From an uncultured Lachnospiraceae bacterium (GTDB lineage: Bacteria; Bacillota; Clostridia; Lachnospirales; Lachnospiraceae), in NCBI GenBank assembly GCA_910578115.1, contig CAJTPO010000082.1, positions 1-7,229 of the forward strand: a DNA stretch of 7,229 bases, in the 5' to 3' direction. Both the position numbers and the translations under genes were made by a program. Position 1 is the stretch's first letter; the number at the start of each line of letters is the position of its first letter. The notes beneath the pieces are model-generated. The model was not told where the DNA came from. It worked only from the letters and a program-made list of their open reading frames with translations, and did not search any database. Below, one piece after another: positions 1 through 6,310 of the stretch.

Positions 1-69
1 CACAGCATGGATGGCCATGCGGCCCGCCCGACGGCAGGCTGAGCATGATGTAAGTGGTTTCTCACGCAT
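1..69 (-). CDS. 5' end of an unidentified gene downstream of mnmA (partial)
   Basis: An ATG at 69-67 opens a frame that runs without a stop to the left edge, giving 23 codons that begin MREKPLTSCSACRRAG. A strong Shine-Dalgarno, GGGAGG at 79-74, lies 4 bases before the ATG. The gap to the mnmA stop is only 16 bases, so the gene is probably co-transcribed with mnmA. The visible part has one Cys-x2-Cys pair and many basic residues, which could be a metal-binding start but is too little to assign a family. Confidence rests on the ribosome binding site and spacing, not on homology. The function is unknown. Confidence 0.5.
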   Translation of the reverse strand, partial: MREKPLTSCSACRRAGRMAIHAV

Positions 70-85
70 CGCACCTCCCGGATCA

Positions 86-1168
86 TCAGATGATACACCC
101 GCCGCCCAGCACATAACCGTCCTCATAGAATACCACCGCCTGTCCCGGCGTGATGGCGCGCACCGGGGCGAGGAAAGAACATTTGATCACATCCTCTTCC
201 ACCTGCTCGATCACACACCGCTCCCCTCCATGGGCATAGCGGATCTTCGCCAGCACCTCCCGCGGACGCGGCAGATCGGCCATTCCCATGAAGTTGAGCC
301 TGTTACAATACAGCGTATCCCCGAACACATCCTCCGCCTCCCCGATCACCACCTCATTCGTCTCCCGCCTGATCCCGGTGACGAACACCGGATGGCCCAT
401 AGCCAGATTGAGTCCTTTGCGCTGCCCGACCGTATAGTGCGTGATCCCCTGATGGCGCCCGAGAACCTGTCCCTGCGCCGTCACAAAATTCCCGCTCCCC
501 GGCACCCGCTCCCCGGCCTCCCGCTCGATAAAGGCCGCATGATCATGATCCGGTATAAAGCAGATCTCCTGGCTGTCCGGCTTGTGGGCCACCGCAAGCC
601 CTTCCCGCCCGGCAATGTCCCGTATCTGCTCTTTCGTATATTCTCCTACAGGCATCAGCGTGCGGGCCAGCTGCTCCTGCGTCAGACTATAGAGGGCATA
701 GGTCTGGTCCTTCTTATCCGTCACACAGCTGCGCACCGCATACCTGCCGGCCGGCGTCCTCGCGATCCGCGCATAGTGGCCCGTCGCAATGTAGTCTGCC
801 CCGATCCCCAGACTTCGCCGAAGCAGGGACTCCCATTTCACATAGCGGTTGCAGGCGATACAGGGATTCGGAGTCCTGCCCACCAGATATTCTTCCACGA
901 AATAGTCGATCACCCGGCACTTGAATTCTTCTCTGAAATTCATCACGTAATGGGGAATGTCAAGCTGTCCGGCCACTCTTCTGGCGTCCTCCACCGCGCT
1001 CCATCCGCAGCAGCCCCCGTTCTCTTCCTGCTCATTTCCGGCATTCTCCTGCCAGATCTGCATCGTGACCCCGATCACCTCATAGCCCTGCTCTTTTAAA
1101 AGGTAAGCCGCCACGGAAGAATCCACTCCGCCGGACATCCCCACTACGACTTTTTTCTTTTCCATCAT
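86..1168 (-). CDS. mnmA: tRNA-specific 2-thiouridylase MnmA
   Basis: Cytoplasmic enzyme that, with ATP and persulfide sulfur relayed from a cysteine desulfurase, thiolates U34 in the wobble position of tRNA-Lys, -Glu and -Gln (s2U). The 360-residue length is normal for the family. Seen in the protein: the PP-loop SGGVDSS at residues 12-18 (ATP adenylation); NPCIACN at 102-107 with Cys103 and DSQEICFIPD at 198-207 with Cys203, the two catalytic cysteines; TGHYAR at 129-134; the tRNA-contact segment DKKDQTYALY at 151-160; and the C-terminal beta-barrel ending GGGCII. The extra CC pair at 53-54 follows a Glu/Asn-rich loop, as I recall for Lachnospiraceae MnmA. Two Met codons open the frame: AAGGA is 5 bases from the first and 8 from the second (1165), so the second may be the true start. 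It is divergent from the flippase gene. Confidence 0.97.
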   Translation of the reverse strand: MMEKKKVVVGMSGGVDSSVAAYLLKEQGYEVIGVTMQIWQENAGNEQEENGGCCGWSAVEDARRVAGQLDIPHYVMNFREEFKCRVIDYFVEEYLVGRTPNPCIACNRYVKWESLLRRSLGIGADYIATGHYARIARTPAGRYAVRSCVTDKKDQTYALYSLTQEQLARTLMPVGEYTKEQIRDIAGREGLAVAHKPDSQEICFIPDHDHAAFIEREAGERVPGSGNFVTAQGQVLGRHQGITHYTVGQRKGLNLAMGHPVFVTGIRRETNEVVIGEAEDVFGDTLYCNRLNFMGMADLPRPREVLAKIRYAHGGERCVIEQVEEDVIKCSFLAPVRAITPGQAVVFYEDGYVLGGGCII

Positions 1169-1173
1169 AAGAT

Positions 1174-1178
1174 TCCTT
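1174..1178 (-). promoter_or_regulatory. Shine-Dalgarno of mnmA
   Basis: AAGGA on the minus strand sits 5 bases before the ATG at 1168 and 8 bases before the adjacent ATG at 1165. The usual spacing of 7-9 favours initiation at the second Met, which would make MnmA 359 residues long. Confidence 0.6.
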
Positions 1179-1259
1179 TCTCAATTCTTCCCGCGCTGTT
1201 CTTCTCACCCCACTCCGCGCATAAACTAAAACCATATCTGATCGCGAAAATGGTGTACT

Positions 1260-2618
1260 ATGAAACGAAACTGGAATACTCCTCTCGTAACCGGAACTGT
1301 CATCCTGACCTTAACGGGCCTGCTCAGCCGCTTTATCGGCTTCTTCTACCGCATTTTCCTCTCCAACGCCTTCGGCGCCGAAGGCATGGGCATTTATCAG
1401 CTGATCGCACCGGTGCTGGCGCTCTCTTTCGCCCTCACCGCTTCCGGCATTCAGACTGCCATCTCCAAATACGTGGCCAGCGAAACAAGCACCCACGATT
1501 ACCATACTTCCTTCCGCACGCTCTGGGCCGGCTTCCTGATGGCCATGGCATTATCGGTGGCCTGCGCCCTTGGTATCTATCTGTACGCCGACGGCATCGC
1601 CGTGACCTTCCTGATGGAGCGCCGGACCGCGCCGCTGCTGCGCATTATCGCCCTCTCCATTCCCATGGCGACGGTACACTCCTGCATCAACGGTTACTTC
1701 TACGGTATCCGCAGGACTGCCATTCCGGCCTTCTCCCAGCTGGCGGAGCAGGTCTTCCGGGTCGGTTCCGTCTACCTGATCTATTACTTTTTCAGACAGC
1801 ATGATATGAAGCCCACGATCAGCTTCGCCGTAGCCGGACTGGTGATCGGCGAGAGCGCCTCCATGATCGTCTCCGTCGTCGCAATCCTTGCCCGGGCGCA
1901 CCATGTCTTTCCCGCCCACGACAGACGTCTTCCCGGTGCTCCCGCACTGTCCTCCTACCGGCGTATCTGCGGCCGGTTATTACAGCTGGCAGTACCGCTT
2001 TCCGCCAACCGTCTGGTACTCAACCTGCTGCAGAGCATAGAAGCGATCTATATCCCCAATAAACTGATGGCCTACGGCTTAAACAACGCCGACGCTCTGG
2101 GCGTTTACGGCGTGCTGACCGGGATGAGCCTGCCTCTGATCCTGTTCCCCTCGGCCATCACCAATTCCATCTCCGTCCTGCTGCTGCCCATCGTCTCCGA
2201 AGCGGATGCCAGCGGCAATACGGGTGCGGTCAAACGCGCCATCGTAACCTCCATCCGCTACTGCCTCCTGCTGGGATTCGGCTGCACCGCCCTATTCCTG
2301 CTGCTGGGACGCCCTGCGGGCCGGCTGCTGTTCCATTCCGAGCTGGCAGGCAGCTTTATCCTCACGCTCAGCTTTATCTGCCCCTTCATGTACATCGCCA
2401 GTACCTTGGGCAGTATCCTGAACGGCCTCGGCAAGACTGCCCAGACCTTTCTCTACAGCGTGGTCAGCCTCCTGCTCCGGCTGCTGTTCGTCTTTGTCGC
2501 GATTCCCCGCTACGGCATCAAGGGGTATCTTTGGGGTATGCTCGCCAGCCAGATGCTGCAGACCCTTTTGTGCACGGTGTCCGCCCTGCATATCTCCCAC
2601 AGATCACAGATGCGATAA
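1260..2618 (+). CDS. SpoVB/MurJ-like polysaccharide (lipid-linked precursor) flippase, MOP superfamily
   Basis: Integral membrane protein of the MOP exporter superfamily (SpoVB, MurJ, Wzx), predicted to flip lipid-linked sugar or peptidoglycan precursors across the membrane. It is 452 residues with about 12 or more hydrophobic segments, shorter than Bacillus SpoVB (about 518). Resemblances to SpoVB as I remember it: GTVILTLTGLLSRFIGFFYR at 12-31, GAEGMGIYQLIAPV at 39-52, IQTAISKYVASE at 64-75, INGYFYGIRR at 143-152, a QLAEQVFRV block at 160-168, and the late LGSILNGLGK at 383-392. Related paralogues in sporulators include SpoVB, YtgP and YabM, so the exact substrate (cortex, vegetative wall or capsule) is open. 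The start is fixed because a stop at 1239-1241 precedes it in frame and no other start codon lies between. There is no good Shine-Dalgarno. The aroG promoter begins 5 bases after the stop. Confidence 0.88.
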   Translation: MKRNWNTPLVTGTVILTLTGLLSRFIGFFYRIFLSNAFGAEGMGIYQLIAPVLALSFALTASGIQTAISKYVASETSTHDYHTSFRTLWAGFLMAMALSVACALGIYLYADGIAVTFLMERRTAPLLRIIALSIPMATVHSCINGYFYGIRRTAIPAFSQLAEQVFRVGSVYLIYYFFRQHDMKPTISFAVAGLVIGESASMIVSVVAILARAHHVFPAHDRRLPGAPALSSYRRICGRLLQLAVPLSANRLVLNLLQSIEAIYIPNKLMAYGLNNADALGVYGVLTGMSLPLILFPSAITNSISVLLLPIVSEADASGNTGAVKRAIVTSIRYCLLLGFGCTALFLLLGRPAGRLLFHSELAGSFILTLSFICPFMYIASTLGSILNGLGKTAQTFLYSVVSLLLRLLFVFVAIPRYGIKGYLWGMLASQMLQTLLCTVSALHISHRSQMR

Positions 2619-2622
2619 AGTC

Positions 2623-2651
2623 TTGCAGTTCCCAACTTAATATACTATAAT
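2623..2651 (+). promoter_or_regulatory. Sigma-A type promoter of the DAHP synthase gene
   Basis: TTGCAG at 2623-2628 and a perfect TATAAT at 2646-2651 are separated by 17 bases. The start of transcription would fall near 2658, giving a leader of about 45 bases, too short for a T-box or tryptophan-type attenuator. It lies immediately after the flippase stop with no terminator hairpin between, so read-through from the flippase is also possible. Confidence 0.65.
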
Positions 2652-2688
2652 ATACATGTTTTTGCCATAAAAAAGTTTATTTGACCTG

Positions 2689-2694
2689 AAGGAG
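2689..2694 (+). promoter_or_regulatory. Shine-Dalgarno of the DAHP synthase gene
   Basis: AAGGAG lies 9 bases before the ATG at 2704 and clearly sets that start. It contrasts with the flippase gene just upstream, which lacks such a site. Confidence 0.8.
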
Positions 2695-2703
2695 TATACT
2701 GAT

Positions 2704-3732
2704 ATGTCATTTCATTTTGTAGCCAAACTACCGACCCCGGCCGAGATCCGGGAACAATTTCCGGTTCCGGAGCGTCTCTCGCAGATCAAACGCAGACGGG
2801 ACGCCGAGATCCGTGACGTCATCACCGGAAAAAGCAATAAATTCCTGGTCATCATCGGCCCCTGTTCTGCCGACAACGAGGACGCCGTCTGCGATTATGT
2901 CAGCCGGCTCGCCCGCATCAACGAAAAGGTGCAGGACAAGCTGATCCTGATCCCCAGGATTTACACCAACAAGCCCCGCACCACCGGTGAGGGCTACAAA
3001 GGGATCGTCAGCCAGCCGGATCCGGAGAAAAAACCCGACTTTATGAGCGGCCTGATCGCCATGCGTAAGATGCACATTCACGCCATCGAGGTATCCGAAA
3101 TGACCGCCGCCGATGAGATGCTCTACCCCGACAACTGGGGCTATGTAGAGGATATCCTCTCTTATGTAGCCATCGGCGCCCGTTCCGTGGAGGACCAGCA
3201 GCACCGCATGACCGTCAGCGGCTTTGACGTGCCCGCCGGCATGAAGAACCCTACCAGCGGCACCCTCTCCGTCATGTTAAACTCCATCTATGCGGCGCAG
3301 CACTCCCACTCTTTTATCTACAGAGGCTACGAAGTCAACACCGGCGGCAACCCGCTGGCTCACGCGGTACTGCGCGGCTCCGTGAACAAACACGGCCGCA
3401 GCCTGCCCAACTATCATTATGAGGATCTGGACATGCTCTGTTCGCTGTATAAAGAATACGATCTGGTAAATCCGGCCTGCATCATCGACGCCAACCACAA
3501 CAACTCCAACAAGCAGTTCGAGCAGCAGATCAGGATCGTCAAGGAAGTACTGCACAGCCGGAAGCTGAACCGCGACATTCATACGATGGTAAAAGGCGTT
3601 ATGATCGAGAGTTACATCGAGGAAGGCTGCCAGAAGATCGGGGAAGGCATCTATGGAAAATCCATTACCGATCCCTGTCTGGGCTGGGAGGCATCCGAAA
3701 GACTGATCTACGATATCGCAGACTATGAATAA
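2704..3732 (+). CDS. aroG: 3-deoxy-7-phosphoheptulonate (DAHP) synthase, class I alpha
   Basis: First committed enzyme of the shikimate pathway: phosphoenolpyruvate plus erythrose 4-phosphate gives DAHP, leading to aromatic amino acids. Length is 342 residues (E. coli AroG has 350). Seen: GPCSA with Cys54, KPRTT at 90-94 (PEP site), GARSVEDQQHR at 158-168, DANHNNSNKQ with His265, MIESYIEEG with Glu302 and SITDPCLGW with Asp323. Cys54, His265, Glu302 and Asp323 match the four metal ligands of E. coli AroG (Cys61, His268, Glu302, Asp326), so it should be active. The N-terminal arm before the barrel resembles the regulatory arm of AroF/G/H, which suggests feedback control by an aromatic amino acid, but which one cannot be read from sequence. 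The middle, around residues 100-145 and 200-232, departs from the E. coli proteins. It has its own promoter and no other shikimate gene is adjacent. The symbol could equally be aroF. Confidence 0.95.
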   Translation: MSFHFVAKLPTPAEIREQFPVPERLSQIKRRRDAEIRDVITGKSNKFLVIIGPCSADNEDAVCDYVSRLARINEKVQDKLILIPRIYTNKPRTTGEGYKGIVSQPDPEKKPDFMSGLIAMRKMHIHAIEVSEMTAADEMLYPDNWGYVEDILSYVAIGARSVEDQQHRMTVSGFDVPAGMKNPTSGTLSVMLNSIYAAQHSHSFIYRGYEVNTGGNPLAHAVLRGSVNKHGRSLPNYHYEDLDMLCSLYKEYDLVNPACIIDANHNNSNKQFEQQIRIVKEVLHSRKLNRDIHTMVKGVMIESYIEEGCQKIGEGIYGKSITDPCLGWEASERLIYDIADYE

Positions 3733-3784
3733 GCTGCCCTGCGGTCTGTATTTCCGGCAAATGCGGCACTTGTTCCATTCTTTC

Positions 3785-3833
3785 AAAAACAGAAACAGAG
3801 CAGGCGGATTCGGCCTGCTCTGTTTCTGTTTTT
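3785..3833. terminator. Bidirectional intrinsic terminator between aroG and xerD
   Basis: A perfect 21-bp inverted repeat (3785-3805 and 3813-3833) encloses a 7-base loop, GGATTCG. The GC-rich inner stem GAGCAGGC/GCCTGCTC is capped by A5 on the left and T5 on the right, so RNA from either strand ends in a U-tract. It lies between the convergent aroG stop (3732) and xerD stop (3840), and serves both. Confidence 0.93.
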
Positions 3834-3839
3834 ACTTCT

Positions 3840-4724
3840 CTATCCTCTTGGGTGTGCCTTCGCATACACTTCTCTGATATGGCTGTGATTCATATTCGCA
3901 TAGATCTGGGTCGTGGAAATATCCGAGTGCCCCAGCATCTCCTGTACGCTCCTGAGATCGGCGCCGTTCTCCACCAGATGGGCCGCAAAAGAATGGCGCA
4001 GCGTGTGCGGTGTGATATCGGCCTTGATCCCGGCCTTCTTCGCATAATATTTGATCAGTTTCCAAAAGCCCTGCCTGCTCATGGGCTGCCCGGAACAGTT
4101 GGCAAAGAGGACATCCGAAGCCTTGTTCTCCAGCATGGCGTCCCTCGTGCCGTCCAGATATCTGGCCAGTGCGTTTCTGGCCGCCGCCCCGAAAGGAATG
4201 ATCCGCTCCTTGGTACGGTCCCTGCAGAGGATGAAACCCAGCTGCATATTGACGTCGGAAATCCGCAGAGTGATCAGTTCCGTCACCCGGATACCCGTAG
4301 CATACAGAAGTTCCAGCATCGCCTTGTCGCGTATCTCCTTGGGCGTGTCGCCCGTCGGCTGCTCCAGCAGCCTGATCACTTCCTCCGGCGACATGATCTC
4401 CGGAACCTTCTTCTCGATCTTCGGCGCCTTGAGCTGCTCCGACAGATCTTCCGCCACACACCCCACCTGCAGCATGTAATGATAAAAAGCCTTCAGCGAC
4501 GCAATATTTCTGGAAACAGTGGCCGCCGCAAATTTATTGTCTTCCAGATATTTAACATAATCCCCCAGATCCTGTGAAGAAACTGCCGACACTTCATGGA
4601 TTCCGCGCTCCGCCATAAAATGACGCACTTTATCCAAATCTCTTTTGTACGACATTTCGGTGTTTTTCGAAGTGCCTTTGACATTATGTAAATACGTTAT
4701 AAATGTTGTTATCTCTTTTTCCAT
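3840..4724 (-). CDS. xerD: Site-specific tyrosine recombinase XerD
   Basis: Cytoplasmic DNA recombinase of the lambda-integrase family; with XerC it resolves chromosome dimers at dif during division. It is 294 residues, the usual Xer length. Seen: an N-terminal SAM-like core-binding domain (about 1-95, with the pattern TFITYLHNVKGTSKNTEMSY) and a catalytic domain with Arg146 (ATGIRVTEL), Lys172 (TKERIIPFG), His240 and Arg243 (TPHTLRHSFA), His266 (LGHSDISTTQ) and nucleophile Tyr275 (QIYANMNH). All six catalytic positions are intact. The neighbourhood (spoIIM and a Nudix gene upstream) matches the chromosomal xerD locus of Bacillus, which favours the housekeeping recombinase over a mobile-element integrase. 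AAGGA at 4740-4736 is 11 bases from the start, rather long. The gene ends 7 bases from the shared terminator. XerC-like function cannot be excluded by sequence alone. Confidence 0.93.
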   Translation of the reverse strand: MEKEITTFITYLHNVKGTSKNTEMSYKRDLDKVRHFMAERGIHEVSAVSSQDLGDYVKYLEDNKFAAATVSRNIASLKAFYHYMLQVGCVAEDLSEQLKAPKIEKKVPEIMSPEEVIRLLEQPTGDTPKEIRDKAMLELLYATGIRVTELITLRISDVNMQLGFILCRDRTKERIIPFGAAARNALARYLDGTRDAMLENKASDVLFANCSGQPMSRQGFWKLIKYYAKKAGIKADITPHTLRHSFAAHLVENGADLRSVQEMLGHSDISTTQIYANMNHSHIREVYAKAHPRG

Positions 4725-4749
4725 GTAGCCGGAAATCCTTCCCCCATAT

Positions 4750-4775
4750 CGTCTTTATGTAAATCATATAAGACG
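4750..4775 (-). promoter_or_regulatory. Inverted repeat in the xerD leader
   Basis: CGTCTT at 4750-4755 pairs with AAGACG at 4770-4775, and TAT with ATA extends the stem to 9 bp with a one-base bulge. It lies between the predicted transcription start and the xerD Shine-Dalgarno, so it would be a hairpin in the 5' leader or a DNA operator. Its role is inferred only from position. Confidence 0.4.
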
Positions 4776-4785
4776 TCTGCCTATC

Positions 4786-4814
4786 ATTATAAGCAGATTC
4801 CAGAAGAAAAGCAA
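4786..4814 (-). promoter_or_regulatory. Sigma-A type promoter of xerD
   Basis: On the minus strand TTGCTT (4814-4809) and a perfect TATAAT (4791-4786) are 17 bases apart. Transcription would start near 4779, about 54 bases before the xerD ATG. The -10 element lies inside the loop of a short inverted repeat, TCTGC (4776-4780) with GCAGA (4793-4797). xerD can therefore be expressed independently of spoIIM. Confidence 0.6.
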
Positions 4815-4866
4815 ATGGAAATTTCCCAGATTTTACGGGCTTTTCAGCCATTTTGCAGACAAAACA

Positions 4867-4908
4867 CAACATATCGTCAGCGTAGAAATTTATGTCTACT
4901 ATATGTTG
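4867..4908. repeat. Interrupted palindrome between spoIIM and xerD
   Basis: Outer arms CAACATAT (4867-4874) and ATATGTTG (4901-4908) are perfect complements; inner arms GTAG (4882-4885) and CTAC (4896-4899) also pair, separated from the outer arms by 7 and 1 bases. It sits about 25 bases downstream of the spoIIM stop in a very AT-rich stretch. It has no run of T, so it is not a clear intrinsic terminator. It could be an operator or a structured 3' end of the spoIIM transcript. Confidence 0.4.
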
Positions 4909-4931
4909 GTAGCATAAACGAAAAAATATTT

Positions 4932-5594
4932 TTAAAAAATTTTTAAAACAAACTGCAGCATTTTAGGATTAACATAACTCTCCAGAATGCATCCGACGAT
5001 GATCACAGCAATGATCCCCGCCATCTGCATTCCCTTTTTCAGGTAACTCTGTCTGCCGTAGCCGCCGTAGTATTCCCGCCCCATGCCGTGGGCATAGAGC
5101 ATCCGGTTGACACCCACCGCCCACAGAAACAGCGCCGCATATCCCGGGATCAAAAGAATGCCCTGCGGAAAGATGCCGGCCGCCATCAGGAACAGTCCCC
5201 GTATCCCGTAGCGGATCACCGCCACCGAAAGCAGACAGCCCGCAGACAGCCCCATGTAACAGACATAACCGCACACCGCCGGCAGGCCGATCATGGTGGT
5301 GGCCAGAAGTCCCAGCAGACATACCGTGAACATCCTGTGCTTTAACACATAGCCAAACAGGCCGCTTCCGTCCGGAATACTGTTCTTAAGCCGCAGGATC
5401 ATGTCCGTACCCAGCAGACTGCCCTCCCCGATCCACGTATCATACCCCAGGTTAACGATCAATATCCCCAGAAATAATCCGATGGTAAACAAATATACGA
5501 TATAATAGCCGTTCTTTGCCGCTGTCTGCTGCTGCACCGCTCTCCCCACTCCCCACTTTACACGGGCAGGCTCCTGACCTGCCGCAAGTCGCAT
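4932..5594 (-). CDS. spoIIM: Stage II sporulation protein M (SpoIIM)
   Basis: Membrane scaffold of the SpoIID-SpoIIM-SpoIIP complex, which drives septal wall thinning and engulfment of the forespore, acting in the mother-cell membrane. It is 220 residues, close to the Bacillus protein (about 214). Seen: about five hydrophobic segments (roughly 30-50, 88-108, 112-136, 141-163 and 190-206), an extracytoplasmic loop with the GYDTWIGEGSLLG stretch at 50-62, FPQG at 142-145 and the C-terminal ESYVNP at 205-210, both typical of the family. A basic loop GRQSYLKKG at 180-188 precedes the last segment. AGGAAG at 5607-5602 lies 7 bases from the ATG and supports this start. In B. subtilis the gene is sigma-E dependent; I could not find a convincing sigma-E site upstream here. 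The coding end overlaps an A/T-only tract. Its presence implies a sporulating lineage. Confidence 0.92.
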   Translation of the reverse strand: MRLAAGQEPARVKWGVGRAVQQQTAAKNGYYIVYLFTIGLFLGILIVNLGYDTWIGEGSLLGTDMILRLKNSIPDGSGLFGYVLKHRMFTVCLLGLLATTMIGLPAVCGYVCYMGLSAGCLLSVAVIRYGIRGLFLMAAGIFPQGILLIPGYAALFLWAVGVNRMLYAHGMGREYYGGYGRQSYLKKGMQMAGIIAVIIVGCILESYVNPKMLQFVLKIF

Positions 5595-5671
5595 GTCCTG
5601 TCTTCCTATGTATATGTGGGGCGGTATGCCATGCAGAACAAAAAACTCTCTGAAAATATAGAACGTACTAA

Positions 5672-5707
5672 CTGCACAATACTATATCTTGTTATAATCC
5701 TGCACAA
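5672..5707. repeat. 8-bp direct repeat CTGCACAA upstream of spoIIM
   Basis: CTGCACAA occurs at 5672-5679 and again at 5700-5707, a 28-base period, within the AT-rich 240-base gap between the EamA stop and the spoIIM start. The copies flank TATAGT- and TATAAC-like hexamers on the minus strand. They may be a regulator's binding sites or chance; the rest of this gap shows no gene and no clear terminator. Confidence 0.3.
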
Positions 5708-5834
5708 AAAACATTTCCGGATAGCATATTTTGATTTTCTTTTCTAATTTGGTTCTGCTATGGCGCTGCTTTTTCTCCTGCCGCCCACACCTGTATCTCT
5801 GTCCATGACCAAACTGTCTCTGTCAGCACAGACA

Positions 5835-6248
5835 TCAAAGTACCATCACCAACGTCCCTGCCGTGATCAATGTCGCCCCGATCAGCGATTTGGCCGTGAA
5901 ACTCTCGTGCAGGAAAACAAACGCCAGCACAAGCGTGATCACGACGCTCAGCTTATCGATCGGCACCACTTTGGAGACCTCGCCAACCTGCAGCGCTCTG
6001 TAATAACAGAGCCAGGAGGCCCCGGTAGCCAGCCCGGACAAGATCAGAAACAGCCAGCTTTTCTTATCAATAGAGGCAAGGCCGCTCTGTGTATTCGTCA
6101 AAAAGACCATCCCCCAGGCCATCGCCAGTACTACCACCGTGCGGATGGCCGTCGCCAGATTGGAATTTACCCCCTCGATCCCCACCTTGGCCAGAATAGA
6201 TGTCAGCGCCGCAAAAACCGCAGACAGTATCGCAAATACAAACCACAT
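5835..6248 (-). CDS. Half-size EamA/DMT-family transporter
   Basis: Small integral membrane protein of the drug/metabolite transporter superfamily carrying one EamA domain in 137 residues; most DMT proteins have two such domains in about 300, so this half-size form would need to dimerise. Seen: four or five hydrophobic segments (about 2-20, 32-50, 64-82, 98-114 and 119-136) and the EamA-type stretch GLATGASWLCYYRALQVG at 72-89, followed by VVPIDKLSVVIT at 94-105 and the FLHE motif at 112-115. Substrate unknown. The frame is open to a GTG at 6278, but ATG 6248 is preferred: AAGGGG at 6265-6260 precedes it by 11 bases, the GTG has no ribosome site, and the extra ten residues are hydrophilic and unlike the family N-terminus. 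It lies between nudF and spoIIM in the same direction, and nothing ties it to sporulation. Confidence 0.85.
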   Translation of the reverse strand: MWFVFAILSAVFAALTSILAKVGIEGVNSNLATAIRTVVVLAMAWGMVFLTNTQSGLASIDKKSWLFLILSGLATGASWLCYYRALQVGEVSKVVPIDKLSVVITLVLAFVFLHESFTAKSLIGATLITAGTLVMVL

Positions 6249-6310
6249 GATATCCGATTCCCCTTCACCCAAACGCACCTGTTATCCGTTTTGTATATGC
6301 TGTTAAACAT

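Noticed and set aside
11..1099. Long plus-strand open frame of 362 codons antisense to mnmA
   Set aside because: It mirrors the GC-rich third positions of mnmA, has no ribosome site, and its product is rich in Arg, His and Pro with no family pattern.
1250..1804. Overlapping plus-strand frame starting 10 bases before the flippase ATG
   Set aside because: It is a frame-shifted reading of the flippase gene with an Arg/His-rich, low-complexity product; the flippase frame has clear family motifs.
2728..3204. Minus-strand frames antisense to the DAHP synthase gene
   Set aside because: They are explained by codon bias of aroG; they lack start signals and recognisable domains.
3852..4577. Plus-strand frame antisense to xerD, 241 codons
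   Set aside because: xerD on the other strand keeps all six catalytic residues; the antisense product has no family features.
4684..4872. Small minus-strand frame between spoIIM and xerD (62 codons)
   Set aside because: No Shine-Dalgarno, overlaps the xerD start by about 40 bases, and crosses the xerD promoter; a small gene occurs near here in Bacillus but I see no resemblance.
4750..4908. Possible dif site next to xerD
   Set aside because: Several TTATGTAAA-like half-sites occur nearby, but none forms two 11-bp arms around a 6-bp centre as in the Firmicutes dif consensus I know.
5817..5834. Hairpin GTCTCTG/CACAGAC just after the EamA stop
   Set aside because: The stem has an internal mismatch and there is no U-tract following on the minus strand, so it is not supported as a terminator.
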